Shown: positions 8,180 through 17,631, counted from the stretch's first letter. The stretch is 56,469 nt of DNA from F23-B02 sp045642545 (GCA_045642545.1 JAZUJB010000096.1:1-56469), one strand, 5' to 3'. The notes: generated by a model from the letters alone, not told the origin. Numbers and translations are program-made.

Positions 8180-9047
8180 AGTCTGCACCTCCCAGCTCAT
8201 AAATGAAAATTTCCTCAAGTGTAAGCGGTACTACATCGATAAACAGAGGATTTGCGGTGTTGAGCTTTGCAATAAGCTCATCGCGGTTGCCATGCATGAT
8301 AAGCGACTGAAGTCTGCCCGTGCTTGCGCTGTGCAGAATGTCAAGACCCTCGGGAAGTGCGGCACCGTCGGGCAGGGCAAGCTGAATTTTCACTATGTTC
8401 TCCTGCAGGTCGTTAAGACTGCGCTCAATCATAATTTTGCCCTTGTTCATAATGCCGACATGGTCGCACACATCCTCAAGCTCGCGCAGGTTGTGCGAGG
8501 AAACGAGAACGGTTGTGCCGTTTTCGGCAACATCGGCCATGATAATGCTCCAAATCTGACGGCGCATTACCGGGTCAAGACCGTCAACGGGCTCGTCGAG
8601 GATAAGTATGTCGGGACGGAGAGAAACCGCCATCCAGAAAGCCGCCTGTTTCTGCATACCCTTGCTCAAACGGCGCATCTGACGCTTCGGGTCAAGGTTG
8701 AAAACCTCACCGAGCTTCTTGAAGCGAGCCTTGTCAAAGTTGGGGTAGATGCTGCGGTAGAAATCCATCATTTCTCTGATGTTGGCATTTGAAAAATAGA
8801 AAATATCATCGGGAATATAGGCAATGCGGCTTTTAACTGCGGGATTTTCGAAAATCCTTTCACCGTCAACGGTGATTTCGCCCGAATCCTGAAGATATAT
8901 ACCCGTCAGATGACGGATTATAGTGGACTTGCCTGCGCCGTTCGGACCGACAAGACCGTAAACAGAGCCCTTGGGCACTGTCATTGTCAGGTTGTCGAGT
9001 GCGCGGAAGCCGTCAAACTCTTTTATAACATTTCTGACTTCAATCAT
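8154..9047 (-). CDS. ABC transporter ATP-binding protein (YtrB-like)
   Basis: A 297-aa ATPase with Walker A GPNGAGKST, signature LSKGMQKQ, Walker B ILILDEPVDGLD and H-loop SSHN. The degenerate signature (LSKG for LSGG) is usual in the exporters fused to ABC-2 permeases. It should energise the permease encoded immediately downstream. The AAAGGAG ribosome binding site lies in the end of the GntR gene, four bases separate the two genes, and the 3' end overlaps the permease gene, so all three are translationally linked. Confidence 0.93.
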   Translation of the reverse strand: MIEVRNVIKEFDGFRALDNLTMTVPKGSVYGLVGPNGAGKSTIIRHLTGIYLQDSGEITVDGERIFENPAVKSRIAYIPDDIFYFSNANIREMMDFYRSIYPNFDKARFKKLGEVFNLDPKRQMRRLSKGMQKQAAFWMAVSLRPDILILDEPVDGLDPVMRRQIWSIIMADVAENGTTVLVSSHNLRELEDVCDHVGIMNKGKIMIERSLNDLQENIVKIQLALPDGAALPEGLDILHSASTGRLQSLIMHGNRDELIAKLNTANPLFIDVVPLTLEEIFIYELGGADYEVKDIVL

Positions 9048-9051
9048 ACGC

Positions 9052-9405
9052 TTATTCTCCTTTCAGGCGCGAAATAAGAATTTCCTTATCTACGCCGATG
9101 TAGCCGAGCTCCGTGACGAGCTCATCAAATTTTCCGAGCAACTCCTTCTGCCTTGCAAGGTCGGCCTCGTCTTTTGCACAGACAAAGCTGCCCTTACCTG
9201 CAACGGAGCAGATATAACCCTCGGCCTCAAGCTCGCGGTAAGCGCGCTGAATGGTGCTCGGGTTAATGGCAAGCTCAGACGCCATCTCGCGTACTGAGGG
9301 AATTTTGCTGTCAGCAGCAAGAATTCCCGAAACAATCAGTCTGCGGAGATTGTCCTTTATCTGCTCATAAATAGGTCGCGGGTCTCGGAAGTTTATATCA
9401 ATCAT
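9052..9405 (-). CDS. GntR family regulator, YtrA-like
   Basis: A 117-aa one-domain regulator: an N-terminal winged helix (about 10-75, with the recognition segment SVREMASELAINPSTIQRAY) and a short helical dimerisation tail. The small size and the ABC genes behind it point to the YtrA subfamily. The start at 9405 is set by GGAGGGATATTT; a reading frame extending to 9504 crosses the promoter and is rejected. The gene is first in its operon and probably represses it through the inverted repeat just upstream. Confidence 0.93.
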   Translation of the reverse strand: MIDINFRDPRPIYEQIKDNLRRLIVSGILAADSKIPSVREMASELAINPSTIQRAYRELEAEGYICSVAGKGSFVCAKDEADLARQKELLGKFDELVTELGYIGVDKEILISRLKGE

Positions 9406-9423
9406 AAATATCCCTCCAAGCTG

Positions 9424-9482
9424 ATTAACTGTGTGGATTGTACTCATACAGTTAATATACACACTCACACACCGATTGTCAA
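9424..9482 (-). promoter_or_regulatory. Promoter and GntR operator of the ABC operon
   Basis: On the minus strand: TTGACA (9477-9482), 17-bp spacer, TATATT (9454-9459). An inverted repeat ATTAACTGT (9424-9432) and ACAGTTAAT (9448-9456), 15 bp apart, overlaps the -10 element and the start site. Extending each arm inward gives 12 bp with one mismatch. Position and shape fit autorepression by the first gene. Confidence 0.82.
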
Positions 9483-9498
9483 CACCTTTTTTTCGAGG

Positions 9499-9526
9499 TT
9501 GCAAGTGGGGAATTTTGTGGTATAGT
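9499..9526 (+). promoter_or_regulatory. Probable promoter of the M20 peptidase operon
   Basis: TTGCAA (9499-9504), 16-bp spacer, TATAGT (9521-9526). It lies 48 bp upstream of the peptidase ATG. Confidence 0.6.
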
Positions 9527-9573
9527 TAGATGTATAGTATAAAATAGGTAAATAGCGTCGAAAGGAATATATA

Positions 9574-10893
9574 ATGGATAATTCCAGAAATTTATTATAT
9601 GCAGAGAGACTTGCTGAGCTTATACGCACGGAGACAATTTCCGCCTACGGCGTGAAGAACGAGGCAAAGTTTGAGGTATTCCACAAGAAAATCTTCGAAA
9701 TGTTCCCCAATCTCTTTGCAGCGGCTGAAACCGAAAACTTTGACGGCAGCCTGCTTATCCGCTGGCGCGGCAAATCTGCCGAGCAGCCGATTATGCTGAT
9801 GAGCCACCACGATGTCGTTGAGGCCTCGGGCGAGTGGACGCACGATGCGTTCTCGGGCGAAATCTCCGATGGCAAGCTCTGGGGACGCGGCACGCTCGAT
9901 ACCAAGGGCAGCCTTTTTGCAATTCTGCAGGCAGCTGATGAGCTTGTTGCCGAGGGCTATGTTCCCGAGCGGGATATTTATATTGAATCAGCCTGCACCG
10001 AGGAGGTCGAGGGCACGGGCGCTGACGAGATAAGCAAGACTCTCGAGCAGCGCGGCATAAAGTTCTTTATGACTCTTGATGAGGGCGGCATGATGATGTA
10101 TGACCCCATCGGCGGTGCAGACGGCACCTTTGCAATGATAGGTGTCGGTGAAAAGGGTTGTGCAGACCTTAAATTCTGCGCACGCTCAGCAGGCGGACAT
10201 GCTTCGACTCCGGGCAAGAACACACCGCTTGTCAGACTCGGCAAGTTTATGGCTGCTGCTGAAAAGGCAAAAATTTTCGATGTTGAGATGTCGCCCGTCG
10301 TGCAGGAGATGCTCGAAAGACTTTCTCCCTATATGAAGGGTGCGCTCAAGCCGCTTCTTAAAAATGCGGGTAAGCTCAAAAAGCTTCTGTGCGCGGCAAT
10401 GCCGTCGGTATCGGCAACTGCGGGAGCAATGCTGAAAACCACACTTGCATTCACAATGGCAGGCGGCTCTGACGGCACGAATGTTCTGCCGCAGGAGGCT
10501 TATGTTGTAGGCAATATGCGCTTTTCCCACCATCAGGGCGGGGAGGACAGCATCAGAAAAATCTCCGAGCTTGCAAAGAAGTTTGACATTGATACCGAGA
10601 TACTCGACCCCGGCTTCGAATCTCCGATAAGCGATTATAACAGCGATGCGTTCAAGCTCGTTGAAAAGGCGGTCAAGGAGTTATTCCCCGATGTTGTGCC
10701 TCTGCCCTATATTATGACCGGCGCAAGCGACAGCCGTTACTTCTCACGCGTTTGCGATAACTGCATCCGCTTTGCTCCGTTTACAATCGATGAGCAGCAG
10801 CTTGAGAGTATTCACGGCATCGATGAAAATGTGGATATCGAGACCCTCGCACCTGCGGTGGATTTCTATAAGTATATAATCAGAGAGGTTTGA
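9574..10893 (+). CDS. M20 family metallopeptidase/carboxypeptidase
   Basis: A 439-aa zinc-dependent amidohydrolase of the M20 fold, expected to hydrolyse small peptides or N-acyl amino acids in the cytoplasm. Metal-binding and catalytic motifs are in place: SHHDVVEA (His, Asp), GRGTLDTKGS (bridging Asp) and CTEEVEG (catalytic Glu pair). A dimerisation lid domain interrupts the catalytic domain in the middle third. The closest type I can suggest is the PM20D1/carboxypeptidase S group, but substrate cannot be read from sequence. AAAGGA precedes the ATG. One base separates it from the YfcC carrier gene, which suggests uptake of the substrate or exchange of the product by that carrier. Confidence 0.9.
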   Translation: MDNSRNLLYAERLAELIRTETISAYGVKNEAKFEVFHKKIFEMFPNLFAAAETENFDGSLLIRWRGKSAEQPIMLMSHHDVVEASGEWTHDAFSGEISDGKLWGRGTLDTKGSLFAILQAADELVAEGYVPERDIYIESACTEEVEGTGADEISKTLEQRGIKFFMTLDEGGMMMYDPIGGADGTFAMIGVGEKGCADLKFCARSAGGHASTPGKNTPLVRLGKFMAAAEKAKIFDVEMSPVVQEMLERLSPYMKGALKPLLKNAGKLKKLLCAAMPSVSATAGAMLKTTLAFTMAGGSDGTNVLPQEAYVVGNMRFSHHQGGEDSIRKISELAKKFDIDTEILDPGFESPISDYNSDAFKLVEKAVKELFPDVVPLPYIMTGASDSRYFSRVCDNCIRFAPFTIDEQQLESIHGIDENVDIETLAPAVDFYKYIIREV

Positions 10894-10894
10894 T

Positions 10895-12307
10895 ATGGAT
10901 AAGACCAAAGAGAGCAAGGGACTGAATATCAGCGCAAAGTCGTTTGTTACTGCGATTATAGTAATATTTGTGCTGATGGTGCTTACCTATGTCCTGACAT
11001 TTGTAATTCCCGGTGGACACTATGACCGCGTTGCCAATGCCAACGGCGATATGATTATCGACACCGAAAGCGGCTTCAGCTATATTGACGGAGGCATACC
11101 GTTCTGGAAATGGATACTGTCCCCGATACTTGTCCTGACTGCGCCCGGCAGCGCAATGCTGCTTGCGGTTATTGCCTTTCTGCTTGTAGTCGGCGGTGTT
11201 TTCAACAGCCTTGAAAAGGGCGGCCTTATGAAGCATATGCTCAACCGCATAGTCTGCCGTTACGGCAATGCGCGCTATAAGCTTATGGCGGTGCTGACGC
11301 TGTTCTTTATGGCGATGGGCTCATTTATCGGCTCATTTGAGGAGTGCGTACCGCTTGTACCCATTGTTGTTGCAATTTCCATAAGCCTCGGCTGGGACGC
11401 AATAACGGGCGTTACGATGAGTATTCTTGCTGCGGGCTGCGGCTTTGCGGCAGGTGTGTGCAACCCGTTCACCATCGGTGTTGCGCAGGGCCTTGCGGGA
11501 CTTCCGATGTTCTCGGGCGCAGGTCTGCGCGCGGTTAACTTCGTGCTTATCTACGCGCTGCTTTTCGCATTTGTAAGAACGCACGCAAAGAAGGTTGAAA
11601 AGCCCGTTGCAATTGCTGATGAAAATCAGTACTGCGATGTAAATAAAAAGATGAGCCGCGGCCTTGCCTGCTTTGCGGCAATTCTCGGAACGGGAATAAT
11701 TCTTGTGTTCAGCTCAAGCGTAATTCCCGCACTGCAGGACTTCACGATGATAATCGTTGCGGTAATGTTCCTCGTTGCAGGCGTTGTATCAACGCTTGTG
11801 TCTGGTATGAGTGTCAAGGAGCTCGGCAAAACCTTCTGGAACGGCCTTGTTAGCATTCTGCCCGCGGTTATCATGATTCTGATGGCATCCTCAATTAAGT
11901 ACACTCTTGAGGAGGCAAGTGTTCTCGACACTCTGCTCCACTCGGCGGTAAACATTGCAAGCACTCTGCCTAAGTGGGTTGTAATTCTGTTTATCTACCT
12001 GCTCGTTTTGGTGCTGAACTTCTTCATAGCCTCGGGTTCTGCAAAGGCATTCCTGCTCATTCCGCTGATTGCCCCCGTTGCTCAGGTGTTCGGAATTCCC
12101 GCACAGCTTTGCATCATGGCATATGCCTTCGGCGACGGCTTCTCAAATGTTTTTTACCCGACAAATCCCGTGCTTCTTATAAGCCTCGGACTTGCGGATG
12201 TCAGCTACGGCGACTGGGCAAAGCGGACATGGAAGTTCCAGCTTACAAACCTTGTGCTTACAAGCGGAATGCTTCTGTTCGGCCTTGCAATCGGCTACGG
12301 CCTATAA
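10895..12307 (+). CDS. YfcC family membrane carrier
   Basis: A 470-aa integral membrane protein with about 11-12 hydrophobic helices, of the YfcC family, often described as putative basic amino acid or dicarboxylate-type carriers. The GSFIGSFEECVPLVPI segment and the paired hairpin-like repeats are characteristic. It is co-transcribed with the M20 peptidase (one-base gap; AGAGAGG lies in the end of the peptidase gene), so peptide breakdown and amino acid traffic are probably linked. A terminator follows within 11 bases. Confidence 0.85.
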   Translation: MDKTKESKGLNISAKSFVTAIIVIFVLMVLTYVLTFVIPGGHYDRVANANGDMIIDTESGFSYIDGGIPFWKWILSPILVLTAPGSAMLLAVIAFLLVVGGVFNSLEKGGLMKHMLNRIVCRYGNARYKLMAVLTLFFMAMGSFIGSFEECVPLVPIVVAISISLGWDAITGVTMSILAAGCGFAAGVCNPFTIGVAQGLAGLPMFSGAGLRAVNFVLIYALLFAFVRTHAKKVEKPVAIADENQYCDVNKKMSRGLACFAAILGTGIILVFSSSVIPALQDFTMIIVAVMFLVAGVVSTLVSGMSVKELGKTFWNGLVSILPAVIMILMASSIKYTLEEASVLDTLLHSAVNIASTLPKWVVILFIYLLVLVLNFFIASGSAKAFLLIPLIAPVAQVFGIPAQLCIMAYAFGDGFSNVFYPTNPVLLISLGLADVSYGDWAKRTWKFQLTNLVLTSGMLLFGLAIGYGL

Positions 12308-12317
12308 AGCTTCGGAC

Positions 12318-12361
12318 AATACCGATATGTACGCTAAATGTGTGCATATCGGTATTTTTTT
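12318..12361 (+). terminator. Intrinsic terminator after the carrier gene
   Basis: AATACCGATATG (12318-12329) pairs with 12345-12356, with a 15-nt loop and a T run. Confidence 0.9.
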
Positions 12362-12430
12362 CGTTGCATTATTAATTGAAAAATGATAAAATACAATGTC
12401 TAATTATATATAATAGGATTGGTATATCAT

Positions 12431-13291
12431 ATGTGGCTTTCTGATAAATGGCAGGATTTTGAGCTTCTTGACTGCTCAAAGGGAGAAAAGCTTGAAAGAT
12501 GGGGCAGCTTCTATCTTGTGCGCCCCGACCCTCAGGCAATATGGGACACTCCGCGCGAGGATGAACGCTGGAATTGCCGCGATGCACGCTATCGCCGCAG
12601 CGAAACCGGCGGCGGCTCGTGGGATAAAGGCGGTCTGCCCGCAAGCTGGAAGATAAATTACGGCGAGCTCACCTTTAATGTCAAGCCGATGAACTTCAAG
12701 CACACGGGGCTGTTTCCCGAGCAGGCCTGCAACTGGGACTTTGCAATGGACAAAATCCGCAAGGCAGGCAGACCCATCAATGTGCTCAATCTCTTCGCCT
12801 ACACGGGCGCGGCAACCATTGCCTGCGCAAAGGCAGGCGCAAGCGTGTGCCATGTCGATGCAGCAAAGGGCATGGTATCGTGGGCAAAGGAAAATGCAGC
12901 AGCCTCGGGACTTTCCGATGCGCCCATCCGCTGGATAGTCGATGACTGCGCAAAGTTTGTCGAGCGCGAAATTCGCCGCGGCAGAAAATATGATGCAATT
13001 ATCATGGACCCGCCCTCATACGGCAGAGGTCCCGGCGGCGAGATTTGGAAGCTTGAGCAGAATCTGTGGCCCTTTGTGTCGCTGTGCGCAGGTGTCCTGT
13101 CCGATGACCCGCTGTTTGTCATCATCAATTCATATACAACCGGCTTGTCCCCGTCCGTGCTTTCGTATGTAACCGAGAGCATATTCACCAAAAAGTTCGG
13201 AGGACATTCCGACAGCCGCGAGCTCGGTCTGCCTGTAACTGACAGCGGACTTGTACTGCCTTGCGGAGCAACCTGCCGTTGGGAGAAATAA
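12431..13291 (+). CDS. RlmI/RlmK-like class I SAM-dependent rRNA methyltransferase
   Basis: A 286-aa methyltransferase. LNLFAYTGAATI is the SAM-binding motif and DPPSYGRG is the catalytic DPPS-type motif found in RlmI/RlmK-like enzymes. No PUA domain is seen at the N-terminus. The likely substrate is 23S rRNA, but the target base is not predictable. I place the start at the ATG at 12431, eight bases after AGGATTGG; a TTG at 12419 is less likely. The gene leads an operon with the ECF transporter module, five bases ahead of ecfA1. Confidence 0.8.
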   Translation: MWLSDKWQDFELLDCSKGEKLERWGSFYLVRPDPQAIWDTPREDERWNCRDARYRRSETGGGSWDKGGLPASWKINYGELTFNVKPMNFKHTGLFPEQACNWDFAMDKIRKAGRPINVLNLFAYTGAATIACAKAGASVCHVDAAKGMVSWAKENAAASGLSDAPIRWIVDDCAKFVEREIRRGRKYDAIIMDPPSYGRGPGGEIWKLEQNLWPFVSLCAGVLSDDPLFVIINSYTTGLSPSVLSYVTESIFTKKFGGHSDSRELGLPVTDSGLVLPCGATCRWEK

Positions 13292-13296
13292 AACGA

Positions 13297-14130
13297 ATGA
13301 GTTCAGTCATTGAAATAGAAAATCTGCACTACACCTACCCCGGCTATGATTTTGAGAGCCTTTGCGGTGTGAGCCTTGAGATTGAGCGCGGCAGCTTTGT
13401 TGCGGTGCTCGGTCATAACGGCTCGGGCAAGTCAACGCTTGCAAAGCACCTGAATGCAATTCTGCTGCCCACCGAGGGTGCGGTCAGAATAAACGGCATA
13501 GACACTGCCGATGAGGAGAAATTAATAGATATCCGCCGCACTGTCGGTATGGTTTTCCAGAATCCCGACAATCAGATTGTTGCGAATGTTGTTGAGGACG
13601 ATGTTGCGTTTGCACCCGAAAATCTCGGTGTGCCGTCTGCGGAGATACGCGAGAGAGTGGATAATGCGCTCAAGACGGTTGATATGTACGAGTTCCGTAT
13701 GCACGCACCGCATCTGCTTTCGGGCGGACAGAAGCAGCGAGTTGCCATTGCGGGCGTTATCGCAATGCAGCCCGAGGTCATAGTCCTTGACGAGCCTACC
13801 GCAATGCTCGACCCCAAGGGTCGCCGCGAGGTAATCGATACCGTTACGAAGCTTTGCCGCGAAAAGGGCATAACCATCGTGCTCATCACACACCATATGT
13901 CGGAATGCATAGGCGCAGACCGTGTCGTTGTTATGTCTAACGGCCGTGTTGTTGCCGACGGAACGCCGCAGAGCGTGTTCTCTCAGGTTGAGCTTATGCG
14001 CAGCGTGGGACTGACCGTTCCGACAACAACGGAGCTGCTTTATGAGCTTAATAAAAACGGCTATAGCCTCAGACTTGATGCACTGAGCATCGAAGATTGC
14101 GCAAAGGAAATTGCAAAGGAAATAGGATAA
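13297..14130 (+). CDS. ecfA1: ECF transporter ATPase A1
   Basis: A 277-aa ABC ATPase with Walker A GHNGSGKST, signature LSGGQKQR, Walker B VIVLDEPTAML and H-loop ITHH. With EcfA2 and EcfT it forms the shared energising module for vitamin/metal uptake through separate S components, none of which is encoded here, so this is a group II ECF system. The start at 13297 gives the normal N-terminus (IEIENLHYTYPG); a longer reading from 13261 overlaps the methyltransferase gene. Only GGGAG about 11 bases upstream serves as ribosome binding site, so translational coupling is likely. Confidence 0.93.
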   Translation: MSSVIEIENLHYTYPGYDFESLCGVSLEIERGSFVAVLGHNGSGKSTLAKHLNAILLPTEGAVRINGIDTADEEKLIDIRRTVGMVFQNPDNQIVANVVEDDVAFAPENLGVPSAEIRERVDNALKTVDMYEFRMHAPHLLSGGQKQRVAIAGVIAMQPEVIVLDEPTAMLDPKGRREVIDTVTKLCREKGITIVLITHHMSECIGADRVVVMSNGRVVADGTPQSVFSQVELMRSVGLTVPTTTELLYELNKNGYSLRLDALSIEDCAKEIAKEIG

Positions 14131-14136
14131 GCTAAT

Positions 14137-14994
14137 ATGTCAGATATAAAAGTGAGCGGTCTGCGCCATGTTTACAGTGCGGACACGCCCTTTGAAAAGG
14201 TCGCAATTGACGACATAAATATAGAGATACCGCACGGTCAGTTCGTGGGACTTATCGGCCACACGGGCTCGGGCAAGTCTACCTTTATTCAGCACCTTAA
14301 CGGACTTCTGAAGCCCTCGGCAGGTACGATTACGGTTGACGGCGAGGATATAAACTCAAGCAAGCTCGCGTCAAAGAATGTAAGACACAAGGTCGGCCTT
14401 GTTTTCCAGTACCCCGAGTATCAGCTGTTCGAGGAAACCGTCTATGCGGATATCGCATTCGGCCCGAAGAATATGAAGCTGACCGAGGAGGAAATTGACG
14501 AGCGCGTGCGCGAGGCGGCAGGCTTCGTAGGTGTGCCCGAGGAGCAGTTTGACAAATCTCCGCTCGAGTTATCCGGCGGTCAGAAACGCAGAGTAGCAAT
14601 CGCGGGCGTAATCGCAATGCGTCCGGGCGTGCTCATTCTCGATGAGCCCACTGCAGGTCTTGACCCCGCAGGCTGCGAGCAGATTTTGCAGAATATCTGC
14701 GATTACCGCGAAAAGACCGGCTCAACCGTCATTATCGTCAGCCACAGCATGGACGATGTTGCGCGAATTGCTGACAGGCTCGTCGTGTTCAACCGCGGCA
14801 GCATTCGCTTTGACGGCACTCCCGAGGATGTATTCTCCAAGCCCGAGGAGCTTAATGCCATCGGACTTGCAGTACCCGCACCCACTCAGCTTGCAATGGA
14901 GCTTAAGCGCTGCGGAGTTGAGCTTTCGGGCTCAATCTACACAAATGAGCAGCTTCTCGATGCCCTTTTGAAGCTCGGAAGGAGGGCAAAGTAA
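14137..14994 (+). CDS. ecfA2: ECF transporter ATPase A2
   Basis: A 285-aa ABC ATPase, partner of EcfA1 in the asymmetric ATPase heterodimer. Motifs: Walker A GHTGSGKST, Q-loop VFQYPEYQLFEETV, signature LSGGQKRR, Walker B LILDEPTAGLD, H-loop VSHSMDD. The YPEYQLFEE form of the Q-loop and the longer C-terminal part mark it as the second ATPase. It starts six bases after ecfA1 and its stop overlaps the ATG of ecfT by one base. Confidence 0.95.
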   Translation: MSDIKVSGLRHVYSADTPFEKVAIDDINIEIPHGQFVGLIGHTGSGKSTFIQHLNGLLKPSAGTITVDGEDINSSKLASKNVRHKVGLVFQYPEYQLFEETVYADIAFGPKNMKLTEEEIDERVREAAGFVGVPEEQFDKSPLELSGGQKRRVAIAGVIAMRPGVLILDEPTAGLDPAGCEQILQNICDYREKTGSTVIIVSHSMDDVARIADRLVVFNRGSIRFDGTPEDVFSKPEELNAIGLAVPAPTQLAMELKRCGVELSGSIYTNEQLLDALLKLGRRAK

Positions 14995-15791
14995 TGCTTA
15001 AAGATATTACCTTAGGCCAGTACTTCCCGGGCAACACCGTTGCTCACCGCTTAGACCCCAGAACAAAGCTTCTGCTTGTCATTATGTACATTGTCGGTCT
15101 GTTCAATGCGTATGGCTGGTACAGCTACGCATTCGTGCTCGTGATAACCGCACTGTGTATGTTCATATCTAAAATTAAGCCCGGCACTGCACTCAAGGGA
15201 CTCAAGCCCATTATATTCATCATAGTGCTGACCGCACTGCTGAATATATTCTATACCACGGGTACTCCGATTTTCGAGGGCAGCCGCATAACATGGGAGG
15301 GCATAGCAAAGGCCGTCATGATGTCCGTGAGAATTATTCTCCTTATCATCGGAACCTTCCTGCTGACCTATACCACAAGCCCCATTGCACTCACCGACGG
15401 ACTTGAAAGCCTGCTCAATCCTCTTAAGAAAATCAAGGTACCCGTCCACGAGATGGCAATGATGATGAGCATGGCACTGCGCTTTATTCCCACTCTTATT
15501 GAGGAAACGGACAAGATTATGTCTGCACAGAAGGCAAGAGGCGCAGACTTTGAAACGGGCAGCCTTATGAAGCGGGCAAAGGCACTTCTGCCCATACTTG
15601 TACCTTTGTTCGTGTCATCTTTCCGCCGCGCAGATGAGCTTGCGGTTGCAATGGAAAGCCGCTGCTATCACGGCGGAAACGGCAGAACAAGAATGAAGCA
15701 GCTTAAGATGCAGGGAATTGATGTCTGGGCACTGCTTTTCGGCGCAGCATTCCTTGCCGCAATATTTGTAATGAAAAAATACGGATTGTAA
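14994..15791 (+). CDS. ecfT: ECF transporter T component
   Basis: A 265-aa membrane protein with about five helices that couples the two ATPases to interchangeable S components. The two Ala/Ser-Arg-Gly/Cys coupling motifs are visible (KARGADF at about 182 and ESRCYHG at about 222). A GGAGG lies in the end of ecfA2 and the genes overlap by one base (TAATG). Order ecfA1-ecfA2-ecfT-truA is the classic Firmicutes arrangement, here without the ribosomal protein genes that usually precede it. Confidence 0.95.
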   Translation: MLKDITLGQYFPGNTVAHRLDPRTKLLLVIMYIVGLFNAYGWYSYAFVLVITALCMFISKIKPGTALKGLKPIIFIIVLTALLNIFYTTGTPIFEGSRITWEGIAKAVMMSVRIILLIIGTFLLTYTTSPIALTDGLESLLNPLKKIKVPVHEMAMMMSMALRFIPTLIEETDKIMSAQKARGADFETGSLMKRAKALLPILVPLFVSSFRRADELAVAMESRCYHGGNGRTRMKQLKMQGIDVWALLFGAAFLAAIFVMKKYGL

Positions 15792-15794
15792 GCT

Positions 15795-16568
15795 ATGAGA
15801 AATATCGCACTGAAAATCAGATACGACGGCAGCCGCTATCACGGCTGGCAGGTGCAGAAAACGGATGTTTCCGTGTGTCAGACCGTTCAGGAGGCGCTGA
15901 CGAAAATCTGCGAGCACCCTGTCAAGCTGACGGGCTGCGGACGCACAGATGCGGGAGTACATGCACTCAACTACTGCGCAAATTTCCGCACCGACTGCCG
16001 CATACCCATTGACCGCTTTGCGCTTGCGGCAAATTCGCGCCTGCCCGATGATATTGCGGTGCTTGATGCTGTTGAGGTCGATGATAATTTCAATGCAATA
16101 TCCTCCTGCATAAAAAAAGAATATATCTATAAAATCCATAACAGTAATATCCGCGACCCGTTCCTTGAAAAACGCGCGTGCTTTTATCCGCAGGAGCTGA
16201 ATATGGAGCTTATGCAGCGCGCGGCAAAGGCCTTTGAGGGCACGCACGATTTCGCCGCGGTGCGCTCACTCGGTACCGAAACAAAGACCACCGTGCGAAC
16301 GGTTTACTGGTGCAAGGCCGAAAAAGAGGGCGACCTCATAACAATTTCCATCTGCGCAGACGGTTTTCTCTACAATATGTGCAGGGCAATGGTTGGTACA
16401 ATGGTATACGCATCCTACGGCAAAATTCTGCCCGAGGATATTCCGCAGTTGCTGGAGATAGGTGACCGCAGACTGACGGGACCGACGATGCCTCCGCAGG
16501 GACTGTATCTCAACCGTGTATGGTATGACGGCCCTGCAGGCGAAATGATGATAAGGGATTGCCAATGA
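15795..16568 (+). CDS. truA: tRNA pseudouridine(38-40) synthase
   Basis: A 257-aa TruA, normal length, converting uridines 38-40 of the tRNA anticodon stem-loop to pseudouridine. The catalytic aspartate lies in GCGRTDAGVHA (about residue 57). It follows ecfT by three bases and shares an ATGA overlap with the lipoprotein gene downstream. Confidence 0.96.
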   Translation: MRNIALKIRYDGSRYHGWQVQKTDVSVCQTVQEALTKICEHPVKLTGCGRTDAGVHALNYCANFRTDCRIPIDRFALAANSRLPDDIAVLDAVEVDDNFNAISSCIKKEYIYKIHNSNIRDPFLEKRACFYPQELNMELMQRAAKAFEGTHDFAAVRSLGTETKTTVRTVYWCKAEKEGDLITISICADGFLYNMCRAMVGTMVYASYGKILPEDIPQLLEIGDRRLTGPTMPPQGLYLNRVWYDGPAGEMMIRDCQ

Positions 16569-17581
16569 AGAAAAAACTCTGTTTTATTCTACTTGCGATG
16601 TGCATACTTCTTTCTGCCTGCACATCGGTAAAAAAGGTTGAAAGCTACAAAATCGGAACGGGTGCGCATCAGTGCTTCGCAGTAATAGGGGACAGTCTTA
16701 TGACTGCAAGCGAAACTGCCGAACGCGTTTTTGGCGTAAACGGCGAAGATAAGATTGGAAAATCGCTCGATATGAAATACCCTGCAATCAGCGAAAGTGC
16801 TGATAATGCAGTGGTTTTCGACATCGGAGGAACTTCGCTGAGCTTCTTTGACGGCAGCGCCCTTGAGAGCAAAAATGTAATAATCAATGCCGCCTTAAGC
16901 GACAGCGGCTACCTTGCCGTATGCACCGAGGAGGCAGGGTATAAGGGCAGCGTAACCGTATATTCAGCGGAAAAATCCGAGGTTTATAAGTGGTATTCTG
17001 CCGATAACTGGCTTCTGAAGGCTGAGGTTTCACCTGACGGTAAGACGCTTGCTGTGTTATGTTCGGGCGAAGACGGCGGCAGCGTGCACATATTCGCACT
17101 CAGCGGCACGGAAGAAATCGGCTCATTCACGGCAGGCGGTGCGGTGTTCAGCGATATGCACTGGCTCGGAAACGAAATCTGCTGTGTTGCCGATGATATG
17201 CTGTGCTTCTGCAATGCCGAGGGCAAGGCAGCCGATGAGTATTCCTTTGGCGGTCAGAATCTCGGCAGCTACGCATTCTGCGGCGATGAAATAGTAATTG
17301 AGCTTCGCACTCACAGCTTCGGCGGAGCGGGTACACTGATTGCGGTCGGTGCTGACGCAAAGGAGTGCGGCAGAGCAACACCCGGTGCTGAGGTCGAGAG
17401 CTTTGACTGGTCGGACGGTAAGCTGCTCACAGTATGTCAAGGTAAGCTGCTATGCTATGACGGCAATCTTAAGCTTCTCGGCACCTGCGAGGTAAGCGGC
17501 TGCGAGGCAGCCTTCCTGCGCACAGACGATATTCTTGTCATATCCGCAGGCGAAGCAAAAGTTGCGCAGCTTGACAAGTAA
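16565..17581 (+). CDS. Lipoprotein, probable beta-propeller, unknown function
   Basis: A 338-aa exported lipoprotein: KKK, a hydrophobic stretch and the lipobox LSAC (Cys about residue 19). The mature part consists of short repeating blocks rich in Gly, Asp, Ser and hydrophobic beta-strand patterns (for example AEVSPDGKTLAVLCSG), which suggests a WD40-like or related propeller fold. Similar proteins in this bacterial group are filed as DUF5711, but I am not certain of that label. The ATG overlaps the TGA of truA (ATGA). Despite sharing the operon with ecf/truA, no functional link is evident. Confidence 0.75.
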   Translation: MKKKLCFILLAMCILLSACTSVKKVESYKIGTGAHQCFAVIGDSLMTASETAERVFGVNGEDKIGKSLDMKYPAISESADNAVVFDIGGTSLSFFDGSALESKNVIINAALSDSGYLAVCTEEAGYKGSVTVYSAEKSEVYKWYSADNWLLKAEVSPDGKTLAVLCSGEDGGSVHIFALSGTEEIGSFTAGGAVFSDMHWLGNEICCVADDMLCFCNAEGKAADEYSFGGQNLGSYAFCGDEIVIELRTHSFGGAGTLIAVGADAKECGRATPGAEVESFDWSDGKLLTVCQGKLLCYDGNLKLLGTCEVSGCEAAFLRTDDILVISAGEAKVAQLDK

Positions 17582-17631
17582 GAGTAATTGAAAAAGCCTT
17601 TTTGGCAATAATCTTTTAACAGGCATTTGTA

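Noticed and set aside
9406..9504. Upstream extension of the GntR reading frame
   Set aside because: It would run through the promoter and operator; the inner ATG has GGAGG at proper spacing.
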